Assembly: GCA_003024985.2 (NCBI GenBank)
Contig: PXIH01S0002839.1
Source of the DNA: Euperipatoides rowelli
Taxonomy: Eukaryota > Onychophora > Udeonychophora > Euonychophora > Peripatopsidae
Direction: 5' to 3' (one strand)
Length of the DNA stretch: 14,109 bases
Shown here: in pieces, positions 8,212 through 14,109 of the stretch
Layout: every line of letters begins with the position of its first letter
Position numbering within the stretch: position 1 is the stretch's first letter
Made by a program: the position numbers and the translations under genes
Notes under the pieces: generated by a model
Told to the model about the DNA's origin: nothing
Database searches by the model: none
Seen by the model: only the letters and a program-made list of their open reading frames with translations

Positions 8212-8315
8212 AAGTGTTATTTTCATTTACCCTTTTAAAAGATGTTTCAGCTAGAAAAGATTCACATTCGTTAAATACATGTAATTCGCATTTATTTTTC
8301 ATGTGTTCATATCTT

Positions 8316-8355
8316 TTATACAAATATGGCGGACAACAACTGATCATAGTCCAGC
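8316..8355 (+). repeat. Dispersed 40-bp repeat, copy 2
   Basis: Second copy of the repeat at 3561-3600. This copy reads AAATATGGCGGACAACAAC, close to a YY1-type AANATGGCGGC core, which the first copy lacks because of one substitution. Confidence 0.6.
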
Positions 8356-8650
8356 CTATGGTCTGTTATTCAAGTCTGAACATTAAGATTTGGTACTGAT
8401 GTGTGGTGGTAGACCATGTTCTTAACATAACTCCACAAAAAAATCAAATGGGGTTATAATCAGTTGTTGGTAATGTTAAACAACATGCTGACCTTTAACC
8501 TGCAAAAAAACTTTGTCTTCTTAAACTTATTCATCCATGTATGAATTCTAGATACACTTGTTGGTTCTTTCCCATATGCCGTTCCATATTTGTGTTGGAC
8601 CGTTACCTGAGCTTTTGTTCGGCTAGACACATTGTATTTGTTCTTGTATG

Positions 8651-8693
8651 GCCGCCATTTGCATTAAAAATGATCTCTGGCGCCATCTATTGA
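8651..8693. promoter_or_regulatory. Cluster of YY1-, octamer- and CTCF-like motifs
   Basis: Within 43 bp lie GCCGCCATTT (8651-8660, a YY1-like AAATGGCGGC on the minus strand), an overlapping POU octamer ATTTGCAT (8657-8664), and GCGCCATCTATTGA (8680-8693, a 12/14 match to the CTCF core on the minus strand). The cluster is unusually G+C-rich for this window. About 75 bp downstream an ATG, a four-codon frame and GTAATT (ATGGCTATCATAAAG then GTAATT, near 8767-8787) could be a first exon and donor. All of this is motif matching by eye. Confidence 0.25.
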
Positions 8694-9003
8694 ATAACAA
8701 ACAAACAGTTGAGTTAAATTGCGGAAAACAGTTTGCGAATGACTTTTGGTTCATGAGTTAAGTTAAATGGCTATCATAAAGGTAATTCTCGGATATCCTG
8801 TATATTATCCCACTCACCCTCGAAATATTTAAAATTTATTTTGCTTGTATAAATCCTAGTAATCATTTATCTGTCTCTTAAAATTTAGCAAATTATTTGG
8901 CTATTTTATTATACAGTACTCACTGACTGTAATAACCACTCCTCCAATTCACTTCATTTTAGTCATCAGAGTCCAGAATGTCACCTTGATTGTGTTCCTT
9001 CAT

Positions 9004-10091
9004 TACGCAGAACTCATTTGGTAGAAACCCTAGGCCAGGGGTTCCCAAACTTTTTTGGTTGTGGAATCCTGAGACTATTTTCCACAGTTCATGGAACCCC
9101 ACTAGACATTTTTCCACAGTTCATGGAAATCCACTAAAGATTTAATGAATATTGTTTCGATCGTTCAAAATTTATTCGTTCGCGGAAGTCAAAATTGAGT
9201 GAACATCTAAACAATTTCGAGTGTAAAAATGTGCAAGAAAGAGAAATATTGCATATTATCAGGTGTTTATAAAAAGGAAGAAATCATTTGTATTTATTTT
9301 AAACTCAAAAACAAATCTATATGTATGTACAGTAGTATCTAAATGATTATGGAAAAGCTCATTTTATTTGAATGGTAGGATTGATTTAAAATTCAGAGTA
9401 TAACTTGAAACATAATTTATTCATATTCTTTTTTTTTTTTACAATATAAAATTTGTTTCCATAATTTTTCTGAGTCACGTCGAACCGATGAAACTTTTCA
9501 TGGAACCCTAGGGTTCGTGGAACCCACTTTGGGAATCCCTGCCCTAGGCCGAGGCTGCTGGAGAAATATAATGTATGCATGCTGAACAGGTGGAACATCC
9601 AGCAAGTAATAGTGAAGATCCTGAAGTATTGCTGCCTTTAATGGGACATCTATATGATGTTTCTTGAACAAACTAGATTGAGCAATAAAGCTGTGATTGC
9701 TTTCCTCTATATAACACCTATTTTAAGTGGTTAGCCCATTGTTGCATAAAACTAGAAGTAGTTTCAGTTTGAGTATTTGGATAAAAGTGTTAAAACTTTA
9801 ATGTATTGTCTGTGGTTTAGTCTCCCTGTATTGATATAGAGGACAGCATCAACATTACCATACATTTCCTTTGCAAGTTGATATTTTGTAAGATTGTGGG
9901 CTAGTGATTGTAGGCGACTTTTTATTTTATTTAGATACACATTATTTTGATTTTTTTTTTTTTTAGTCCATTTATCGGTTTATGTGATTTTTTTTTTTTT
10001 TTCAATTAATTTCTTCACGTTTTCAACAAATTTACTGACATCCATTGTTTTTAGTAAAAATTTACTTAAAACTTTATCCTTTATTGGTATA
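9004..10091 (-). pseudogene. Decayed minus-strand coding region, interrupted by the hAT element
   Basis: Read on the minus strand from 10091 downward, one frame stays open to a TGA at 9764-9766 except for a single TAA (9980-9982). It includes KDKVLSKFLLKTMDVSKFVE, SLAHNLTKYQLAKEMYG and DAVLYINTGRLNHRQYIKVL. The TAA lies between two long A-runs, and slippage in them would restore an intervening HKPINGL-like stretch. After a +1 shift TETTSSFMQQWANHLK follows (near 9760-9710), and after another shift HHIDVPLKAAILQDL and HYYLLDVPPVQHAYIIFLQQ run to about 9551. The hAT insertion then separates this from a short tail that stops near 9015. The consistent order and strand suggest a relic of about 190 codons. 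The product is not recognised, and plus-strand frames over 9550-9667 also compete. Confidence 0.3.
9036..9541. mobile_element. Non-autonomous hAT element, 506 bp, with perfect 8-bp TSD
   Basis: The left terminus CAGGGGTTCCCAAAC and the right terminus (reverse-complemented CAGGGATTCCCAAAG) are inverted repeats of a well-known animal hAT form. The identical 8-mer CCCTAGGC flanks both ends (9028-9035 and 9542-9549). TA at its centre fits the nnnTAnnn target preference described for Buster-type hAT elements. A 32-bp internal duplication (TTCCACAGTTCATGGA at 9080 and 9112) lies near the left end. There is no transposase frame, so it was mobilised in trans. The perfect duplication suggests a younger insertion than the one at 7259. 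Confidence 0.92.
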
Positions 10092-10160
10092 CAGGGATGG
10101 CTTGAGGTACTAACTAACAGGGCGATCAATGGAGGCACCAGGAGTTAAGGGCACCCACAC
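10092..10160 (+). mobile_element. hAT-like terminus (partial)
   Basis: CAGGGATGGCTTGAGG at 10092-10107 resembles hAT ends of the CAGGG(C/A)(C/T)GGCTT type, and G+C-rich AGGGCGATCAATGGAGGCACC and GGGCACCC follow, also typical. The coding-like minus-strand sequence stops exactly at this boundary. I found no matching right end or duplicated TTGGTATA flank, so the element is either truncated or too old to pair. Confidence 0.35.
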
Positions 10161-10445
10161 CGACCATTTAATTTATAAATATACAATTCAATTATACAAA
10201 ATTAAAACGAGATTCACTATAAAATATTAAACCTTTATAATTTAAATTTAGAGTTTTTCAATTTTTTTTTTTTAAATGTAACTTCTAAAAATAAAATATT
10301 ACATTTCTAAACATATTCTTTTTAAAATAAAATTAAACCAAAATATCTATTTTTCTCAATTACAATCAACAGAGCAAAATAGTATAACAGTGTAAATCAT
10401 TACAAATTAAACCATTTTAAGAAATCTTATATGATCGTGTTCCGT

Positions 10446-10590
10446 AGCCCGTAACAGCTCCATCTAACGGGCTTTTTTGAAACTTTTTTTTCTTCTTAGA
10501 TTACTGTGATATAACGGGCTTAAAAGATCGACGCGGGAACTATTTTTAGAAACTTTTAAGTGGTGTTTTCTATTAGATAAAAAGGGCTTA
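10446..10590 (+). repeat. Short repeats of AACGGGCTT with a small hairpin
   Basis: AACGGGCTT occurs at 10466-10474 and 10513-10521, with a variant AAAGGGCTT at 10581-10589. The first two are followed by GAAACTTTT/AAACTTTT-type sequence within 45 bp. AGCCCGT (10446-10452) pairs with ACGGGCT (10467-10473) across a 14-base loop. These look like degenerate units of an old repeat. Confidence 0.4.
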
Positions 10591-10619
10591 AACAAAAAAA
10601 AATGGTTGATCCCGTGTAA

Positions 10620-10990
10620 CGGTCTTATTTGCTAGTTGCTAATTAAATAAAGTTAAAATAAAAGAATGTAATGTCAATTCAATTAAAATCAAACTTCAAA
10701 AGTTCAATCAGATATGAAAGGTAACCTACTAACCAATATACTTGCTATTGTTGTCTTGTTAGGAATTATTGCAGATCAATATTTTCTTTAGAATTTAAGA
10801 AAACAAAAAGAAATAGACCATGAGTATTTTTATTCCAAAAGAAAACAATAATAGGAAGGAAAAACACAAGATATTTATTCCTGAATATGAATATTTTTAG
10901 AGGCCTATATTGTCAGCGCAATCGCCATAGATTTCATATTTTTTACAACGAGAAGCAACAAAGTCGGAGTCCAAAGGAAAATCATGCAGC
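10620..10990. other. A+T-rich noncoding stretch
   Basis: No gene, terminus or clear repeat is visible. It includes an AGGCCT within GAGGCCTATAT near 10900. Confidence 0.5.
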
Positions 10991-10999
10991 GTAGCCATT

Positions 11000-11078
11000 G
11001 GCGACTAAATGCTACTATTTTCAACCAAATGAGACTATTGCGACTGTTTTAAGCAAAAATAGGCCAAAAGCGACTATT
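11000..11078 (+). repeat. GGCGACTA-type repeat, copy A
   Basis: The sequence GGCGACTA...GCTACTATTTTC...GAGACTATT...GCGACTGTTTT...AGCGACTATT recurs in the same order and orientation at 11487-11571. GGCGACTTTTTT also recurs at about 11100 and 11121 and a related AGGCGACTTTTT at 9912. The family looks like a degenerate short-period repeat, within an interspersed element of unknown type. Confidence 0.5.
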
Positions 11079-11163
11079 TTGGGGAAGTTTTAGAAAAATG
11101 GCGACTTTTTTTAACTCTCAGGCGACTTTTTTCCCCGAGCAGAACGATAAAGTAATGGTCAAA

Positions 11164-11265
11164 CACATGTGCAAAGACCGCAGTCTGAGTTAGGTACGTT
11201 CTGCACATTGCTTCGCATGTGCACAGACCGTAATCAGACTATGTTAGGTACGTTCTCACATTAAA
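11164..11265 (+). repeat. 51-bp imperfect tandem duplication
   Basis: CACATGTGCAAAGACCGCAG...TTAGGTACGTTCTGCACATT is followed directly by GCATGTGCACAGACCGTAAT...TTAGGTACGTTCTCACATT. There are two copies only, with a few substitutions and a short indel. This is more G+C-rich than the flanks. Confidence 0.75.
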
Positions 11266-11486
11266 TTTAAAGTTTCCCGTATTTCTTGCTTTTTCTTTGT
11301 GGCCTGCTATTTTTAAAACAAAGTGAGTTCGTATTTAGTTACTCTATTTTATGTGTATAATTTTTTATGCAAAAACTATATTTTTAGACCATTTATTTAT
11401 AAGATAGTATGAGTTTACGTTTTTCATAATATTCTTGATTAAAACGTCTGGTAGATCTTGAATGAATGTTTTTTTTTTTTTTTTTT

Positions 11487-11571
11487 GGCGACTATTTTGT
11501 CTACTATTTTTTGCTCAAGGAGACTATTTTGGCAACTATTTTGAAAATTTTAGGCTACTAAAGCAACTACT
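11487..11571 (+). repeat. GGCGACTA-type repeat, copy B
   Basis: GGCGACTATTTT, CTACTATTTTTT, GGAGACTATTTT, GGCAACTATTTT and AAGCAACTAC align in order with copy A at 11000-11078, about 487 bp upstream. An 18-base T-run precedes it. The overlapping open frame (11462-11653) starts inside the T-run and is not supported as a gene. Confidence 0.5.
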
Positions 11572-11639
11572 GTATTTTGAGTGTATTCATGCAATGTCAG
11601 CCCTGAACATGATGCTAAGAAACCAGCAATTAAATAATT

Positions 11640-12113
11640 TTGGCTCAAGATGATGTCTATATTTGCATATACCGGCATAGTAAAACTTTACAAAACACTG
11701 TTTCAGACGAATAAAAATATAAAATACTTTTACAGCAGTTCACCAGCATTAAATAGAAACATATTATACTATTTAATAGACCAACAGTTGATTAATTAAT
11801 ACAATTATCAGTGCTCATAACAGGTCACTTTTTCAACTAAAAGTCACTTTTTTTTTAGTTAATCACTAATAGTAATCAAATTAACTAAAAGTAATTTTTT
11901 TCTCAATATTTTTATTGTCATTACTTTTAATTTCTATTGTTTATTTTAAAATTATTTTACCTTAGTTTAGATCTGTATTAATTTATTTCTTTGTAGAACC
12001 AATATGAAGCTTATCTGAGTGGCTATAATATGCTCCTGTCTGCTGATTAGCCCCACTGTTATAGCATTTTCTTACTTATCAATATATGGAATGCAGTGAT
12101 TAGTCTTTAAAGC
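11640..12113. other. A+T-rich noncoding stretch
   Basis: No gene is supported. GTCACTTTTT and AACTAAAAGT motifs repeat between 11822 and 11900, reminiscent of the interior of some hAT elements. CAGTGCTCATAAC (11811) and GCCCCACTG (12051-12059) could be opposite ends, but their flanks do not match as a target duplication. Confidence 0.4.
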
Positions 12114-12149
12114 CAGTGGCGGCGATAAGGCCCCCGCAAACCCCGCCNC
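12114..12149 (+). mobile_element. G+C-rich leader of the satellite array, hAT-like start
   Basis: CAGTGGCGGCGATAAGG followed by CCCCCGC...CCCCGCC is abruptly G+C-rich and opens directly into the satellite. CAGTGGCGG is a common terminus of invertebrate DNA transposons. An N at 12148 marks the junction with the poly-A-rich repeat. The matching right end is not found, so assignment to a transposon is tentative. Confidence 0.3.
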
Positions 12150-13170
12150 AAAAAAAGCTTATCAAATCTTTCAAAAGGAAAACAAAATGTTCATACAACC
12201 AAACAAAAAAAGCTTATCAAATCTTTCAAAAAAAAGTTCATACAACCAAAATAAAAGCTTATCAAATCTTTCAAAAGGAAAACAAAATCTTCATAAAACC
12301 AAAAACAAAAAAAAAAGCTTATCAAATCATTAAAAAAGAAAACAAAACATTCATACAACCAAAAAAAAGATTATCAAATCTTACAAAAGAAAAACAAAAT
12401 GTTAATACAACCAAAAAAAAGCTTATCAAATCTTTCAAAAGGAAAACAAAACGTTCATACAACCAAACAAAAAAAAGCTTATCAAATCTTTCAAAACAAA
12501 AACAAAATGTTCATACAAATAAAAAAAGCTTATCAAATCTTTCAAAAAGGAAACAAAACATTCATACAACCAAAAAAAACTAGGCTAATCAAATCTTTCA
12601 AAAGAAAAACAAAATGTTCATACAACTAAAAAAAGATAATCAAATCTTTCAAAAGGAAAACGTTCATTATACAAAAAAAAGCTTATCAAATCTTTCAAAA
12701 AAGGAATCAAAATATTCATACAACCAAAAAAAAGCTTATCAAATATTTCAAAACAAAAACAAAATGTTCATACAAATAAAAAAAAGCTTATCAAATATTT
12801 CAAAAAGGAAACAAAACATTCATACAACCAAAAAAAACCCTAATCAAATCTTTCAAAAGAAAAACAAAATGTTCATACAACCAAAAAAAAAGATAATCAA
12901 ATCTTTCAAAAGGAAAACGTTCATTATACAACCAAAAACAAAAAAAAAAGCTTATCAAATCTTTCAAAAGGAAAACAAAACGTTCATACAACCAAAAACA
13001 AAAAAAAGCTTATATCTTTCAAAAAGGAAACAAAATATTCATACAACCAAAAAAAAGCTTATCAAATCTTTCAAAAAGGAAAAAAAAATGTCCATGGATA
13101 CAACCAAAAAAAAAAAACATCTTTCAAAAGAAAATGTTCATACAACCAAAAAAAAAAGCTTATAATATGA
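12150..13170 (+). repeat. Satellite array, about 20 units of about 53 bp
   Basis: The consensus unit reads GCTTATCAAATCTTTC, AAAAGGAAAACAAAA, TGTTCATACAACC, then an A-run. GCTTATC anchors or variants (GATTATC, GATAATC, CTAATC) occur near 12157, 12212, 12257, 12317, 12369, 12421, 12477, 12528, 12584, 12635, 12681, 12734, 12786, 12839, 12892, 12950, 13008, 13057, 13118 and 13158. The mean period is 52.7 bp; length varies mainly in the A-runs. The lysine-rich open frames across it (12116-12583, 12614-13165) are artefacts of repeated stop-poor sequence. HindIII-type AAGCTT occurs in most units. Confidence 0.97.
12477..12990 (+). repeat. Higher-order repeat: five-unit block of 257 bp, twice
   Basis: Units starting at 12477, 12528, 12584, 12635 and 12681 show distinct variants: a CAAAACAAAAAC unit ending in CATACAAATA; CAAAAAGGAAAC; CTAATC; GATAATC with CGTTCATTATAC; then a standard unit. 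The same order recurs at 12734, 12786, 12839, 12892 and 12950. The block was therefore duplicated as a whole after its units had diverged, by unequal exchange or slippage. Confidence 0.85.
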
Positions 13171-13238
13171 AACGTATACACTACTGTATTTGAACATTTT
13201 CCTTTTAAAAGATGTTTTTTTTTTTTTTGGTTGTATCC
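13096..13238. repeat. Inverted copy of a satellite variant (long hairpin)
   Basis: Bases 13096-13140 and 13191-13238 are reverse complements apart from one substitution, one single-base indel and A-run length (12 against 14). The shared sequence is a private variant, GGATACAACC + A-run + CATCTTT, not the standard GCTTATCAAATC. The right arm is the only minus-orientation copy seen. The loop (13141-13190) holds the last partial unit. The structure closes the array. Confidence 0.85.
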
Positions 13239-13239
13239 A

Positions 13240-13772
13240 GTGTCTAAAGAATCCTTTAATTTCTATTTAAATAATCAAATGTTTTATTCAAAGATAATTA
13301 GGCTACTAAAAAAAAAAAATCCATTTAAAAAAAATAAATAATAATGGCATTATTTACAAAAATTTTAAATTATCGGCCTTCAGCAAGTTATAGCGCTGTC
13401 TGTCAGTCAAACAAATTTAAGGCTTTAGTTTTTTTTTTTTTTTTTTAAATAGAAAATAACTTCTTAGAGCTTTGTACGGATCCATTAATTTGTTTAGGAA
13501 TAGACTGAATTAAGGACTTTATTGTTTGTCATTTTTTTAAAAATACAAACCATACAAGCACTATAAATACCATAAGTAAATAAAAACATGGTTGTAATTA
13601 AATATTTAATAATATAAAATAAAATGTAGTCTTTTAATCATCAGATTAAAGATTTTTATACAGTGTCATACTGACTTACAGGACTACAGGGAAAAATCCA
13701 TTGCGGCTTCAGACATACAGTATGTGTGGTCCTTCTTATGAAGAGAAAAAAAATAATTAATTTAAATTTTAC
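13240..13772. other. A+T-rich noncoding stretch
   Basis: No gene is supported. There are long A and T runs (13309-13319, about 13430-13446). A short open frame after an acceptor-like TTACAG at 13680 reads DYREKSIAASDIQYVWSFL then stops; it is too short to call. Confidence 0.5.
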
Positions 13773-13840
13773 TAGGGATGGACGAGATTGGGTTTTGAGT
13801 TCAAGATGAGACGAGATTTTTAAAAAAAATCTATTTGACA
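13773..13840 (+). mobile_element. Ac-like hAT terminus (partial)
   Basis: TAGGGATGGACGAGATT at 13773-13789 has the TAGGGATG start of Ac-type hAT elements. ATGAGACGAGATTTT, a motif often seen just inside such ends, follows. No right end is present before the next terminus at 13903, so this is a truncated copy or one interrupted by the following element. Confidence 0.45.
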
Positions 13841-13902
13841 TGAGAAATTTTCTCCTCAACAAAAATCTATGAAACACAAAACTGTTATTTTATCCCCTAG
13901 AA

Positions 13903-14026
13903 CAGGGATGGCAAATAGGCGGCACAGGTGGCGAAGACGGCACTTTAAAGATTTTTGGCGGCACGGCAGACTGGACACTCAACAAAAATTTTAAAGTTTA
14001 AAAATCTCCAAAGCCCAACAAAAAAA
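13903..14026 (+). mobile_element. hAT-like terminus leading into a second satellite array
   Basis: CAGGGATGGCAAATAGGCGG at 13903-13922 resembles animal hAT ends. The preceding 8-mer CCCTAGAA has the central TA of Buster-type targets. GGCGGCA/GGCGGCAC recurs in this stretch (13919 and 13956), with related GGCG/GGCAC elements between. The same satellite as at 12150 starts at about 14020, so the element seems to carry it as an internal tandem repeat. The right end lies beyond the window. Confidence 0.4.
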
Positions 14027-14109
14027 GCTTATCAAATCTTTCAAAAGAAAAACAAAACGTTCATACAACAAAAACAAAAAAAAAGCTTATCAAATCTTTC
14101 AAAAGGAAA
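14020..14109 (+). repeat. Second satellite array, truncated by the window edge
   Basis: Units beginning GCTTATCAAATC at 14027 and 14084 match the 12150-13170 array in sequence and orientation and continue to the last base. The two arrays are separated by about 780 bp of unrelated sequence beyond the inverted copy. Confidence 0.95.

Noticed and set aside
9575-9689. Plus-strand frame HAEQVEHPASNSEDPEVLL... ending at 9667 followed by AATAAA at 9684
   Set aside because: Attractive as a terminal exon with a poly(A) signal. However, a stop lies just upstream in frame, a competing plus frame and a longer minus-strand block overlap it, and AATAAA is common in this composition.
11811-12059. Possible hAT element with CAGTG...CACTG ends
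   Set aside because: Only five terminal bases agree and the flanking 8-mers do not match.
12116-13165. Long lysine-rich open frames over the satellite
   Set aside because: All three plus frames give the same type of repeated peptide (KSFKRK, QIFQKEN, SNLSK) because the 53-bp unit is poor in stops and varies in A-run length. This is not a gene.
13681-13740. Short exon-like frame DYREKSIAASDIQYVWSFL after an acceptor-like TTACAG
   Set aside because: Nineteen codons with no partner exon, no poly(A) signal and no family match.
1-14109. CRISPR arrays, rRNA, bacterial operons, integrons or phage genes
   Set aside because: No spaced identical repeats, rRNA-like conserved blocks or prokaryotic gene structure are present. 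The tandem units are contiguous satellites, not spacer-separated repeats.

Overview
This is an A+T-rich window (about 70% A+T by eye) of eukaryotic, almost certainly metazoan, DNA. There are no bacterial-style genes, ribosome binding sites, operons or long ORFs. The signals are splice-type tracts, non-autonomous hAT transposons, tandem satellites, many homopolymer runs and scattered inverted repeats. The palindrome TAGGCCTA occurs four times, far above composition. A transposon-like peptide of the DUF4817 type fits an invertebrate, perhaps an arthropod, but the species cannot be fixed from this sequence. Three N positions (615, 2872, 12148) indicate unresolved bases.

Layout. 1-3290 is mainly A+T-rich noncoding DNA with a 14-bp palindrome, a direct repeat pair, a G-run/purine tract, a 12-bp-arm hairpin and one strong splice-donor context (1291). 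3296-4250 is bounded by 46-bp imperfect inverted repeats. About 4670-5380 is a degenerate tandem array (period about 118-140 bp). Each full unit carries a CTCF-like motif in the same orientation and a short peptide resembling a transposon helix-turn-helix. It is followed by a coding-like block (5403-5556). 5560-8060 is noncoding apart from a 20-bp-stem hairpin (7078-7128) and a 161-bp Ac-like hAT MITE (7259-7419) with an 8-bp target duplication. 8095-8211 reads like a spliced exon. 9036-9541 is a 506-bp hAT element with a perfect 8-bp duplication, CCCTAGGC. It lies inside what looks like a decayed minus-strand coding region (about 9000-10091), whose other edge abuts another hAT-like end. 10092-12110 holds several short repeat families. 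12150-13170 is a satellite of about 20 units of about 53 bp with a 257-bp higher-order period. It ends in an inverted copy of one variant unit, and the same satellite restarts at 14020 and runs off the window.

No complete, intact protein-coding gene can be demonstrated. The coding-like pieces are given with low confidence because several have competing open frames on both strands. The best-supported content is mobile and repetitive: two hAT MITEs with target duplications, the CTCF-motif array, and the satellite with its higher-order and inverted structure.
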